A stretch of 64,000 bases of DNA, from the NCBI RefSeq assembly GCF_008831285.2, contig NC_045140.1:8552505-8616504 (forward strand), in the 5' to 3' direction. Below the pieces are notes generated by a model. It did no database searches, was not told where the DNA came from, and saw nothing but the letters and a program-made list of their open reading frames with translations. The position numbers and the translations under genes were made by a program. Positions 1-11,690 of this stretch are shown in pieces; positions within the stretch are counted from its first letter, which is position 1; each line of letters starts with the position of its first letter. This DNA is from Nymphaea colorata. Taxonomy: Eukaryota > Streptophyta > Magnoliopsida > Nymphaeales > Nymphaeaceae.

Positions 1-3000
1 TGTATTTTTATATTTTTAGTTTTTCCTTTTTTGCATTTTTCACTTTTTTTTTTTACATTTTTGACTATCACATGTTGATTTTCGCATTTTACTTTTGAGA
101 TCTTGTTTTTAATTGTTTTAAAACTTGCCGAGATATTTTCGAGAAAGATAACTTTGCCATATTATACCCAAGAAAAACCGAACCCTTTAAAACCTGGAAT
201 GATATTTATAGCTATGGTTTAACAATGAGGATCGCATGATTGACAATGACTCCTAGTGTTGGCAAATACATCAAAGTAACACTTTAAAGTTTAAACATTT
301 GTGTCACTTTTGTGTCTGTTCTGACGACGTCAATGTTATATAAAGTGATTGTGGTGTATGATCAGTCAATAAAGTATATGCTTCAGTAGCATGGTGCGTC
401 TGTGGGCATTGTAATGCTGAGGTGAGACATAAATGGCTAAGAAGCATCTGCTTGTGGTGGTGAAGGACATCTCTTGCATAGAGGCTTTCCTCAAGCATGA
501 GGCTTTCGTGTTCTGTCTTGCTGCCAAAAATGTAAATACATAAGAATTAGAAACAGAAGAAAGAAAGACCATAACCCCATTCTATCTCTCCCATATCTAT
601 ACGGGAATAAATTGAACTGGGCCCAAAATGGGAGTTTTGAAGTCATGAAGTCTCCTTTCCTCCCTAGGATCCACCAATTCTAAGGTGGACAACATGCTTG
701 TGAAAATTTGAAAGAAAAAGGAGAACAGATAAAGTTTATTTTCTTTGCCCAATGGCAGATGGCTAAGCTTGAAATGTCTCATTGTCCTTGGCAAAGCAGA
801 GTAAGAGCTCATGCATTTTCTCTTATTTCTCCTTGAAATTTTAACCCGCTTTGTTTTCCATATTTCTCTCTTAGCTACCTCCACCAGGTCTGTTGTGTTT
901 GAATAACAAGTTTACCAGTCATAACATTCTTTTTTTCCACCCTTGCAATTTTACTTGGTCAATAGCCTGAGCAGCCCTGGACCCAATCAAACTAAAAGGA
1001 GGACAGTCAAGGGTCTTCATAAGAACTCATTTGCTTGTTAAAGATAGGTTCTGATATTTTTGTTAGTTACTCATTTTGCTCATTTTGATTTTAATTCTTG
1101 ACTGATGTGCTGTATACGTTAATTTGGGTTATTTGGAAAAGGAAGAACAAAGTTTTCATTAAATTTTAGAGATGAAGTATTGGTTAAATTTTAATGCATT
1201 TGGGTTATCATTTTGTAATTTTACTTGAGTAACCTTTTCATTGTGGCATATTTTGTAAGTTCTTATTCATCAAAGCATTTGGTGGTGGGCTTTTTCTATT
1301 TAGGAGGGAAGCTATTTGGTGGTGGGCCTTTTCTATTTACGAGGGAAGCTATTTGGTGGTTATTTTGAAGTTAGTTATGAGTATGACACAATTCAAGGGA
1401 ATTCACTATGTTTCTGTTATTTGGCATCCTTTATCCTCTGTTTTTGTCATACTTCAGGCTGTGGGCTGTGGTGCGACTTGATTGCTATAGCTAAAACTTG
1501 CTGCAGGTCACTTCTGAAGAATTTGATTATAATTTTGTAAAGATAGGCATCATTTACAGTGTTTCTGCAAGGACTGTGGATTCGATAATTGTAGTATCAA
1601 GTTTTATAGAAAAGAACAAAAGTGAAAGAAAATTGGGATGGTTATTTGCTAATAATCCGCCCTCTATCTGTTTCCTGTAAAATTTTCCTGTGATTTGCGG
1701 GATTTTTAAAATTCTTAGACTTTAAGTTGATGACTTATTTTTTCCTTTCTGATCCACCACCAAAGAGACCAGATTCCTTAGATATGGTTGGATACTGAAT
1801 TCACCTTTTAATCCTGAACATTGTACTTATCAAATGGTTTTTCATTCTTTCTGTTTGTATCTCACGTTCCAATTATTTTGATCATGGGCATTATGCTTGG
1901 ATTCAATGCCTCTTAGGACATTGGATTAGTTCATATTTCACTATTCAATGTCTTCTTCACTTCAAGTTTTCAGAACATTATGATTTACAAACTGATGTTT
2001 TTAATTGTGTAGATAAGATATTAGGATCAAGGGTTGGAAATTTTTTTTTTTGGCTTCTAAGGCTCATCTACATGTCCAAGATTTTTTGCATTTTTAGGAA
2101 ACCCCTTTTTGGGAATATAGAATCTGCCCAGACTAGTTCCATAATGGATCTGGTTTAAATTTAATGCATCTTCTTCTCTCTCTTTCTCTTTGTTTGTGTG
2201 TGTGGGTGTGTGTGCGCCTTTCAGAGTTGTGCGTACCATGTCTACTTCCTTTTAAACTGGAGGGACAAGCTGTGTCCCTCAAGTGCTTCAAGAGGGGGTA
2301 GACACAATTTTGCAAGCAATGTATGTTCTCATTTTGACAGAGCTAATTACAAATCAGTCCGCAATATGATTATACTGGATTTGTCGCTATCTAATTTTGA
2401 CTATGAAAAAAAATTCTGTATCTGTGGCTGTCAAATTTTGACTATGAAAAAAAGTATCTGTCCTAATTTAGGTCTCCTAAATGTACCCAGCTTGATGCAG
2501 GTGCAGTGTACTTAATATTTTGGATTTGTTAATTGAAAGTTCTAGAAATTGATTGTGTGTGATTTAGATCTATATTTTATATTAAAAAAATCAACATAAT
2601 CGCGATAGTTGAGCTGTGTATGCAGCTATAAAGGATGATGAAATATCTTCATGGGGATTGAAATAACAGAGGTTCAGTGTGATTGTGTTTTTAGGGCAAG
2701 GTACTATTGTAGTTAAATTACTTTCTCCTGATTGATTATGTCATAGAATAAAGCAAGTTGCTTTGTCATAAAGAGAAGAAATCTTTAGTTTGTGACTGGG
2801 CAGCCTGCAAGGCTAGTATCATGTTATTCTTTTCATAGTACATAGAAAGTTTATAACTGGTAATTTTTATGTTCAAAGTTGAGAAAATACTCTAGGTAGC
2901 GTTTGGGTGATAAATTGGAAAGGTGGTTTTTTCAGAAAACCTGGTTTTGTAAGATGATTTTCTTAAATGAGTTTTGACTGTGTACGGTAATTTTGGCTCA

Positions 3001-3388
3001 TCATGTCTCTTATATTGAGAAATGATCGTGGTGCCATTTAATATATTTTCAGTGGAAAGGCTAAAAGTAATTTTTTTTTTTTGGGTTAGATTTCTTCTTT
3101 CGTAGTGATTCTTGTTTGGTTATGTCTTTACATTTCACTTGTGCACTAAATAGACCTGTACCTGAATTTCTGAGTCTCTGTTTAGTGGCTTTTCAATGAG
3201 ACAGAAATGTGGTCTCCTTGCAATAAGGAAAGCATGTTGACAGTGCCTAAATTCTTTTATAACTGCTTTGCAACTTGTCTGTTCTCTTCGTAGGTATAAT
3301 CCTGCTTTAGGAAAGAAATGAAGATGAACGCCAAGTTAGTTATGCAAGAAGGACACTTTAGACACTGATAACTTTCTTCTGCTTTTAG
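1..3388 (+). other. Probable SUMO intron 1 and/or upstream DNA
   Basis: No coding exon is recognisable here. The stretch is AT-rich with many short T-runs, and it lies directly upstream of SUMO exon 2, whose acceptor AG is at 3387-3388. The missing first SUMO exon should encode about 20-30 residues ending in a Lys-Val-Lys-Gly-Gln-like sequence before a phase-0 donor. I searched by eye for this on the + strand and did not find it. The region may therefore be a long first intron whose exon lies before the window, or the 5' part of the gene may be lost. Confidence 0.4.
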
Positions 3389-3982
3389 GATGGAAACGAA
3401 GTGTTTTTCAGGATCAAGCGCAGCACACAGCTGAGGAAGCTGATGAATGCATACTGTGACCGGCAATCGGTGGACTTTAACTCAATTGCTTTCCTCTTTG
3501 ATGGGCGAAGGTTGCGAGGAGAGCAAACCCCCGATGAGGTACTGTTTTCCAACACATTTTCTTTTGCTTGCAAAACGCGAATGGTTGGTTTTCTAATTCT
3601 TGGGAGAAAGCATTCCTTTATGAAAATCAAAATATGTTGAAGGATTCTTGCAAAATACAGGGGCAAAAAGGTCTGACGACAGTCACACAAGTTCCATTTA
3701 AGCGGATAATATATGTACTAACTACTAAGATGCCCATTTATCATATTATTCTAACGAATTGTAATATACTGCTTAAACTTACATTTATTAGCTATGTTTA
3801 TTAAGGAAGTGTATGTTTGGAGGGTGCAATTACTTTGTGAAATCAGTTATCTCAGTTATTTATTCACTTGTATTTTAGCTGTTATTGACTGGCTCTGCAC
3901 TTTGCAAACGCAGCTTGAGATGGAGGACGGGGACGAAATAGACGCTATGCTGCACCAAACTGGTGGTTTCAAAGTAGTATGA
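3389..3982 (+). CDS. SUMO: SUMO (small ubiquitin-like modifier), coding exons 2-3, 5' partial
   Basis: Small ubiquitin-like modifier, attached to lysines of target proteins mainly in the nucleus. Exon 2 is 3389-3538 (acceptor AG 3387-3388, donor GT 3539-3540) and encodes 50 residues starting [20 protein letters not shown] and ending [14 protein letters not shown]. Exon 3 is 3914-3982 (acceptor CAG 3911-3913) and encodes [18 protein letters not shown] plus the tail FKVV and TGA. Both junctions are phase 0. The beta-grasp core, the SIM-binding region (FRIKRSTQL) and the mature di-glycine are intact, and the tail after Gly-Gly is only four residues, to be removed by a SUMO protease. The intron of 375 bp is normal. 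The N-terminal exon, which in this family carries a flexible tail and the first beta strand, is not found in the window. The family identity is very secure; whether the gene is complete is not. Confidence 0.92.
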
Positions 3983-6582
3983 GCTTCATCTGACTCGAAG
4001 CTTACTCATTCCTTTTCCCAATCATTGTTGTCGTGCACGCTGATCTTTTGTATAAAGTGTTCCTCCCTATATTTTGGTCCATGTTTGCAAATATCGGCAA
4101 CTATTTAGGTATTGGCTGACAGTCCACTTAATTACTAGTTTGTTTGAATGCTTGGTGGTAGAGAAAATATATATGTGGAGTTGCTGGTAGCACAACTCAC
4201 ATAGTGAAACGATTGCTTTTATTGCATGCATTTGATTAGATGAAGCAAATTCTTTTGCTTGAATCAGTCAGACTGCATGAGCTGGCAGCTTGTTTTTGTA
4301 CTTTTGAATGGTATCTCGAGTCCTACTTTTGGATTGGTCGTGGTAAATTCAGCTTATGTTCTCCGAAGGTTTGCCACTTTATGGAATTGTATTATTGAAC
4401 ATGAAAACTCGTCTTCCTACTTGTGAAGGGCAGCCTTGGAAGATCTGGTCACTTTGGCTTAGAATTCCTGATACTTAGTGTGGATATAGTATCTTTGATA
4501 ATTCTGTCGTCAAACCAATGAATACTTAGATATGATGCAAAATATCTTGTGTTGGTGTGGTAAATCTCAATTAGAAAAAATGAATTACAAAAAAGTGCAA
4601 CTTACCTCGGATGGGGGTGATACCTGAGAATGGGACCGTCTAAAATTCGGTTCGATGCAGGCCGATGGATTGCGCTCTCGGTTACCTTGGCATTGTCCTT
4701 CCAGCAGCCGTACATAATAGAGAGCGCAAAGGAGCCAAGCCAGTCATGGTTACCGGAAATGTCTGATCCAAATGGAATCTTTCTTTCGTGGGGTACACGT
4801 TTTGGGTAATGTAAGTTTAATGTGTTCCTGGAGAGGAGCGAAGTTTTGATTTAGGTGGCATTTGATTTTGTAGAAGTTCTTCTGAAGGAAATATTTTCTA
4901 GTGAAAAATTGCTGGAAAAGTGGAGGGAGGGCGAAATTTTACCTTTTCCAATTCATGCCAATATTTGATGGCTAGGAAAAAAATTTCTTGAAGAAAGCTA
5001 TCGGTTTGTTGTTGGACTTGCGAAAGCTTTCTAAGGTAATTTTTTTGGCCGCTGAGCAACAAATGGCCGTGATGATGCGTTTTTCCTGTCGAGACTTGAC
5101 GTGGTTATCCACTGTGTTACTTACAAAAATAACCTACAATTGACAAAGTTAAACATAAGAAGCCTCTCCTATCCATTCGATCACATCGGATTTCAGAAAA
5201 TATGCAAATCCTTGACAAAAACGTAACACATCAGATTGCAAATAATTTGGAGTGGGCCCTTTAAGTGCAACGTATGAAAGGCCAGCATAAAATTGCTACA
5301 ATGCAATAAGCTGACTGAACGTATTCCGATTACCTCCCAAAAAGGACTCCTCTCTACCGTCTCCACTCTCCAATTCCTAGTATAGAGCCATCGCAGTCGA
5401 TTTTACTGTAGCTTTTGCCCGAGGAACTGATTCCGACTAAAAGCATGAGGTTTTTCTTTTCCTTTTTGTTGTCTCTATGAAGATCACGGGCTGCACTTGT
5501 AGTGTAAGTTTAACATTGCCTTCAAAGGCTAAATCCAGCAACAGAAAATATAATCAACTTGAAATCAGTAACAACAAGAAGAATCCGCATGTCCAGCTTC
5601 ACCGCAGGTTCGTGCTGAAATCTTTGCCATATTCAGCATAGGATTACTCATTAGTGCAATTGCTTCTTGGAAGATGAAACTGCCCCGCTATGGCCTAATG
5701 TTTGTTTAATATTTTGCTCTAGCTACCTCATAGTCATTGTCAATCCTTTTCACTCATTTGTCTGGTGTGATTTATCATGCTTGGGTATAGTTACTGCAAA
5801 CAGGAATATACCAACCTGGAATCTCGAAGACACAAGGTTACTGGCATCAGAGTTCAGCATCCACACCACTACAACTAGTGCTTTACACACAAACGGATCA
5901 GAAATTAGAGATCCCAATTTGACAACCATAAGGTCATCTTCATCGCAACTTAACACAAGAAACAGGGACAACAGAACAGGGAAGACGTGAAAATGGCGGG
6001 AGGAGACAAGCCACGACCGGAGAAAGAAGAATGAGAACAACAAGATAAACCCCAAAACCTTTGTTTACCCTGTGCAGCAAACACCACATGAGTACCTCGT
6101 TTCTTTCTCAATGAGAAGCTTCTAGATTAGTGTCTTTTGGCATTAATTCTTCATTATTTTTTAAAAAACTTTTTCTTAACTCTTTTCGGTGTTTAGAATA
6201 ATTTTTAGACCCTATGCTATTACGAATTGACATAATTTTTCATTTTCACGCTTCGTTAGTTTACTTAAAATTTCTTGCACTATTATTTTTCATATATGTG
6301 TCCGTTTTCACTTTATTGTTTTATCCATATTCTTGTCTCTTGCTTCGTGTCAAATTTTTAAGCTTGTTTCCCTCTTCATTTCTACTGTGGCCTTTCGTAT
6401 TGATTTTACATTTGGTTCTAATAATTTGAAAGGTCGGGCAAGTAAGGACACCAGATAGATGGCTACAATCAAGCGTTCTTAAGAAATAATTGTGCAAGTC
6501 AGGTCTGGTGCTGTGCTGCAAGCTGTAGGAATGATTGTCTAGACCCGTGAAAATGAGTTTCTCATTCTGCACATCCCCAATG
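3983..6582. other. Intergenic, no recognisable gene
   Basis: Immediately after the SUMO stop lies its probable 3' UTR (TATAAAGTG near 4050 and AT-rich sequence). From about 4560 to 6580 the open frames on both strands are short and resemble no protein family I know. The longest, near 5.67-6.05 kb, occur as overlapping opposite-strand frames with low-complexity Ser/Thr or Phe/Leu-rich translations, which is typical of non-coding DNA. Confidence 0.5.
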
Positions 6583-6776
6583 GGCAGGGCGGAGCCAGGA
6601 TTTTGTTTTGGGGCAGGCTAAATAGTTCAACCTCGAATCTGGATAAGGCCAAACTGAACTGAAATAAAAAAAAAAAACATTGCACAACTAACAATTTTTT
6701 AATTTTCTAATGTAATTTTTTTTTTAGTTAGGGTGGGGCCACGGCCTAGGCGGCCCCCTTCCCTCCGCCCCTGCCA
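6583..6776. repeat. Short interspersed element with inverted GC-rich ends (MITE-like)
   Basis: A segment of about 190 bp begins GGGCAGGGCGGAGCCAGG and ends with CCCTCCGCCCCTGCC, so the ends are imperfect inverted repeats in an otherwise AT-rich interior. Both ends are bordered by AAT, a possible 3-bp target duplication. It has no coding capacity. Similar GGAGCCA / TGGCTCCGCCCC ends recur at about 11.5, 12.9 and 33.5 kb, which supports a repeat family. The superfamily cannot be assigned from this alone. Confidence 0.45.
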
Positions 6777-7083
6777 ATGGGGTTGATCGGTCAACACTTC
6801 AATTCTTGGTGTGTCTGTGTTGCAAAAGGATGAAATGACAATGATAAATAAGTCATAGTGAGCTTTGGTATTATCAATTAGGATATAGATACATAACACT
6901 TGGTGCTAGACCCATAAAAAATTATTTTGGCAATTGATCTGAAGGATGACTGAGGGAGAATCAAGGGGAAAATGAAGATACATTATTTTATTAACATCAA
7001 TTAGTAACTTTTTTTTTTCTTGATTTTCTATCGACCATTTGTCTTAAAAAAAGCCAATGGTCAAGATATTGATCCCTTACTTG

Positions 7084-7087
<4 letters not shown>

Positions 7088-7136
<49 letters not shown>
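7088..7136. repeat. (AT)n microsatellite, about 49 bp
   Basis: Uninterrupted AT dinucleotide run in intergenic DNA. Confidence 0.95.
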
Positions 7137-7138
<2 letters not shown>

Positions 7139-7338
7139 CATGTCTTACTATCCGTCCATCCGAATGTTGGCCGGAGGAATCAAATAACCCATGTAGATGA
7201 GAAGCTGAAATGCTCTAACTACCCATGGGTTTGGATGTTCTAACTTCGAAGCTGGTTTTCGTGTACACCGGTCTGGTTAATGAAGAAAATGCCGTTGATT
7301 AATAAAAAAAAGGAAAACATTTTTTTTCAGTAATTTCA

Positions 7339-7366
7339 ATATATATATATATATATATATATATAT
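7339..7366. repeat. (AT)n microsatellite, 28 bp
   Basis: Uninterrupted AT dinucleotide run downstream (3') of the dirigent-like gene. Confidence 0.93.
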
Positions 7367-7699
7367 TTCTTTTGGCATACATGTGTTGCATGCATCAAAT
7401 GGCGCGCACAACTCTCCGTCCTTAATATAAGAGTCATTTAAGAGTCTCATATAAGAGAAAAAAATTATGTCATAATGATGGTGTTCCGCATAAAATGCAT
7501 GTCACGAATATCGCTGGGACGGCTTGCTACGTGCTTACAAATGAACAAACCGAAGAAAAGAAAAGAAAAAAGAAGAAATAAACAACATGACCTCCCCCAC
7601 ACGATCAGTTTACAACATCTCATGGCCATAGGCAAAAAAAAAAACATGGTTACGATTCGGCCTTTTACGTAAGAAAGAAGTATGAAACGATCCATATTG

Positions 7700-8266
7700 T
7701 TACGTCATTGGAGACCGATCCGGGAACTGCAGCCGCAGCTTCAGACGGTATGGCACGGCGAAGCCATCGGCTCCGAAGGCGCTCTGGACGAAAGCGGCAG
7801 TCCCGCGCGCGAACGCGAACGATCCGGTGCCACCGACGACGGGTAGATCCTCGGCGAGGGGGAGGCGGGCGCCGGGAGACCGGACGGCGAGGCCGCCGCT
7901 GAGTTCAGTGGTGTCAATTGTCAGGTAGACGACGTCCAGACCGGAGCCTGGGAAGCGGTCGGCAGGGACGACAAAGCCCTGTGCCCTCCCCACTACGGGC
8001 GAGCCACTGCCCGGGTGCTCGGTGATGGCTCGGCGGAACACGAGCGCACTAGGCCCAGACTGCTGGGCGGGTTGGTTGGCTGGGACCGGCGAGGGGGAGC
8101 GGCTGGGAGGCTGGAGGTAGAGGGAGAGGAAGAGCTTGGGAGCGGTGGCGGTGGAATTGGTGGCCGACGATGGCGGGCTTCTGTGGGCGGGGGAGAGGAC
8201 GGCGAGGAGGACTACACAGAGAGTGGCTGCGGCGACGGCTGAGAGGAAGATGACCTTGGGCAGCAT
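7700..8266 (-). CDS. Dirigent-like protein, intronless
   Basis: Single-exon gene of 188 residues. Dirigent proteins are secreted beta-barrel proteins that steer the stereochemistry of phenoxy-radical coupling in lignan and related pathways; many family members have unknown substrates. Residues 1-30 form a hydrophobic leader (FLSAVAAATLCVVLLAVL) suited to a signal peptide or anchor. The C-terminal half shows family motifs in order: GRAQGF at about 93-98, a Leu/Val-rich strand, then LPVVGGTGSFAFARGTAAF, which matches the dirigent PVVGGTG-F--ARG block, and a final strand ending RLKLRLQFPD. The N-terminal part is Pro/Ser-rich and the usual second half of the first strand block is hard to see, so it is a divergent member. 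It is very GC-rich with G/C at third positions, unlike its surroundings. A TATA box lies 45 bp before the ATG. Length agrees with the family (about 180-190). Confidence 0.8.
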   Translation of the reverse strand: MLPKVIFLSAVAAATLCVVLLAVLSPAHRSPPSSATNSTATAPKLFLSLYLQPPSRSPSPVPANQPAQQSGPSALVFRRAITEHPGSGSPVVGRAQGFVVPADRFPGSGLDVVYLTIDTTELSGGLAVRSPGARLPLAEDLPVVGGTGSFAFARGTAAFVQSAFGADGFAVPYRLKLRLQFPDRSPMT

Positions 8267-8310
8267 GGCTGGTTGTGGTGTCAGTTGTTGCCGTCAGTGG
8301 TCGTCGTGGG

Positions 8311-8317
8311 TTTTATA
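8311..8317 (-). promoter_or_regulatory. TATA box of the dirigent-like gene
   Basis: The reverse strand reads TATAAAA at this position, 44 bp upstream of the ATG at 8266. With the usual spacing the transcript would start near 8285, leaving a leader of roughly 15-20 nt. Confidence 0.6.
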
Positions 8318-8583
8318 AGGGTTTTGGATTTGTTTCTTGGGCCTTGTGGGTTTGGTCCAACCGAACCCACCTAATCCGCCAGGCCAAGTTGGTCTTCCTT
8401 GAGTCAATTGATTATCTGCCTTCTTAAATATGTCATAATGCTCCCAAAAGTTTTTAATATGGCTTTTCATTTTTTATGGCTAAAGGTGATTATCCATTCA
8501 TTCCAGTACATGAATGAGATTTTCCGGCCTTTCACACACATCGCCTAATTATAGAGCATCCAAATGGTAAGAGAATTTAAACT

Positions 8584-8609
8584 TATATATATATATATAT
8601 ATATATATA
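8584..8609. repeat. (TA)n microsatellite followed by a CA-rich tract
   Basis: TA dinucleotide run continuing into ACACGCGCACACACAAACAC, a compound microsatellite upstream of the dirigent-like gene. Confidence 0.9.
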
Positions 8610-10463
8610 CACGCGCACACACAAACACTGTCATTCACCTATTTACCAGCAGATTGTTCATGTCGTCGATTAGTCTCTTTCAGTAAAAAGGATATTTCCT
8701 CTATTAGGAAACAGCTTGCTCTGTTTTTAGCAGCAATTCGTATAGGAATACAATCTAATAAAGGATTATAATATTTGCCCTTGGCAATAAAAGGTAAGAG
8801 GGCTCTTCCTCGGCAGGTATTCACCAGAACTCTTGTATTCCAAAATGTATTCAATATTTATAAAGATTATGAAACGAAACATTGTAGCAACTTTTGGATC
8901 AGAATTAAAGTTGTAATTCATACGACTCTTTCTCATCATAATAGGTATTTGTTGCTTTTGTGGTCACCTGTGGCTGTTATCCGTGGCTTTTATCATGGCT
9001 GTTGGACATGGAAAATCATGGCTGATGGTTGGAACAGCCACAGTCTATTCCGTGGCCAAAAGTCAAAAGCCGCAATGCCTATTGCTACCATCATAGTTAA
9101 TGGCCGCAACAAAGATCGAATACTTTCATCCATGGTTTTTGGGTTCATTAGCCATGGGTAAGACACTGGCTAACGACCTTTTTTTGTTGTAAATGAATAC
9201 ATTTATTTACTATGTTAAAATAGGAAAATTTGATTGCGAATGAAGGTCTTTCACAAAAAATCAACACTATAATATTTCTTTCAAAATTTCATCGTTTCTT
9301 GGGTCCTATGAAATAGCCAATGTGGCCCGAAGGTGATTGTAGCTCTTCATGCTTCCTGGATCTACGAGGCATGAGGAAGGGGAAGGGGGTCTCATAAACC
9401 TCTTCTCAGCAGGAAGTAAAATATAGTTCAATTGCCTAAAATTCAACTATATCAGTAACAAGAAGTATGCAGTCCACATTTTGATTCGTAGGTTATCTAA
9501 TATGGAAGTGCATTATTGCCAAGCTTAATTTAACATTGACGAAAATTTTGATTATAGGTTACGTAGTTAGGAGATCACCTTTATTTACTTAATGATTTTG
9601 TGAAAAAGGTTCTGCACTGCATAGGTTCATTTAATATTTTTGTTTTCAAAATATCTTCTGTCTCCTAATTATATATATTGAAGTCCTCCCTTAATGAAAG
9701 GGCGCATAAGCATATTTTTTAGCTAAACTTGTTGGCCATTAATTTGAATGTTTCTCAACTTAAAAATTACGCTTTCCTCTCAGTCAAAAGAAAAGTGCAA
9801 TAAAATCGAAATTTCCAAAAGAAAAGGGTTGCCTTGTGGCTTTAGCTAATGAAGATGTGGGCAATAACAAAATAAACCCTTAATGATAACAGAACCAAAA
9901 GGCAATTAAAATTATAAGAACTATTGATATAGAAAAACACATAGACCATTTTTAAATCCGCATTATTAAAATTGGCCAATTGGAGTCAAATTGGTCCTTT
10001 TGCGATTAAGTGCATTTCAATGGGGGCACGAGCACAGTATGCTATGTTTCAATTAAATGTATATTTTCAAGGTTTTCTTATTTTCTATTTTTTAATTTAT
10101 AAACGTAAACTTTATTTGATGGGTTAAATGGATGTTTTCCGATGCAAAAATTAATTTAACAAACCGAATAAATTCAATATAGAAACTGTTCTAGCAGCAT
10201 TGCACTATTGATTGCGCAATGACATTTAAAATTTAAGTATATTTACGATTATTATGTAATCATTTTAGGTGGTTTTTCAAGTTCACGGTACTCGCTAACA
10301 AAACAATGCATGCGAGATTGATATTGGAATGACCTTGGTTCAAATATATGCGGACATGAAGGTTGTGTTAGTGAAGTGTATCCAAATTAGCTGATATTAT
10401 CTCTCATACAAATCAGCCGATATACTAATAATTTTTTTAATTTGTAATTGAATGTTTATGGCT

Positions 10464-10465
<2 letters not shown>
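8610..10465. other. Intergenic, no recognisable gene
   Basis: Short open frames exist at 8.64-9.16 kb on both strands, but the translations match no family I recognise and lack splice-linked extensions. At 8960-9170 there are repeated CATGGCT/GCCATGG words without a clear repeat period. The rest is AT-rich. Confidence 0.5.

Positions 10466-10514
<49 letters not shown>
10466..10514. repeat. (AT)n microsatellite, about 49 bp
   Basis: Uninterrupted AT dinucleotide run. Confidence 0.95.
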
Positions 10515-10516
<2 letters not shown>

Positions 10517-10914
10517 ATTTTCGGTGATACCGATTCTGAAAACTGATGACGTTGAATTTGAAGGCAGCTGTAAACATAACTGCTAACATGGTGCGATTTC
10601 AATTAAAAAAAAAAAAAAACTCCATAATTTTTTGTTTCCAGCACTTGTACCGATGGCTACTAGCAAGCAGCAACCAGCTTTCAAAGATGTGGGCTCAGAT
10701 ATGCACAACAAATTTCCTATATGTTTTATAATCACCAACTAAATAAAACGGCTCCGAGGGATTTAGCATGCCTGGTCGAGCCAATCACGAGTAGGCGGTC
10801 AGTTTCTGATTCAAATCTAAGAGACACATGCTTGTTGCACAAGTCTATTTAGGTTAAGAACGTGAGGGTGGACAAATATCCTTGATGGCTCATTTGACAA
10901 AACCTAAACACTAA

Positions 10915-11002
10915 ACTCTCATTATGTTTGAACCTTAAACTCCTTAACCAAAGACCCTTAAACCCTAAACATTTCCTAAACCCTAAAGTCTTAAACCCTA
11001 GA
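10915..11002. repeat. Degenerate interstitial telomere-like repeats
   Basis: Words of the plant telomere repeat (CCCTAAA on this strand) recur within 90 bp, including exact AAACCCTAAA twice and AAACCCTAGA, separated by related but decayed words such as CTTAAACTCC. The density is well above chance, but no perfect tandem array remains. Confidence 0.5.
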
Positions 11003-11494
11003 TAGAACACAGGTGGGTTTACACAAAAGCACATGTTTGTGCATTAACTGTAACATATCTGCCACAATGTTTAGCTGACAATAGACACTTCAAGAAACTT
11101 ATTTTTGTCATCCAAGCAAAAAACTTGGTTTGACCAAGTTCAAAAATTACTTAAAAATCAGGTTTTCATAAAATTGTACATTCACAAAACCAGTTATTTT
11201 GAGGATGTATGTCATCCAAATGCAAAGTAAAAAGTTTCCACTTTGTGAGTTTCCCGCTTTGGCCTTATGTTCAGTGACAAACTATAAATTTTCAACAGCT
11301 TACCATCCGAAAACATCCTCCCAGTTAAATAAAAGACCCTCCACCTATGACGGCAACAAAATGAAATAAAAAAAAAAATTTCTCAATAAAATTACCACAA
11401 TGATTCTCTAATAAAAAGTGAAAATATCTCTTCCCATGTTAGCAGCATAACATGGAAAGCCTCCTCATCTCTTCATCCTAGAAGGAATCGAGTC

Positions 11495-11690
11495 GGGTGA
11501 GCCAAGGTAGGGCCCCGCATGGTTCCTGGCCTCACCTCAAATTTTTTTTTTAAATTTACAAGTAAATTTTAAAAAATTTTGATTGTTTTACATAAAAATT
11601 TTGAAAAATGATTTCGATCATAATCAAAATTTAGAAACTTTAATTCGACCGGCCTCATAACAAATTTCTGACTCCTCCTCCCTTGAGTGA
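11495..11690. repeat. Short interspersed repeat, copy A
   Basis: About 195 bp, from GAGCCAAGGTAGGGCCC to TTTCTGACTCCTCCTCCC. The interior (AAATTTACAAGTAAATTTTA, then an AAAATTTTGA-rich block, then ATTCGACCGGCCTCA) lines up along its length with the copy at 12.9-13.1 kb. It is non-coding. Confidence 0.55.

Noticed and set aside
2641-2720. Candidate SUMO exon 1 ending TTAGGGCAAG before GTACT
   Set aside because: The upstream codons do not give the conserved HINLKV-type sequence, so it is a chance Gly-Gln before a GT.
7708-8318. Arg/Gly-rich + strand frames opposite the dirigent gene
   Set aside because: They are antisense shadows of a very GC-rich coding sequence.
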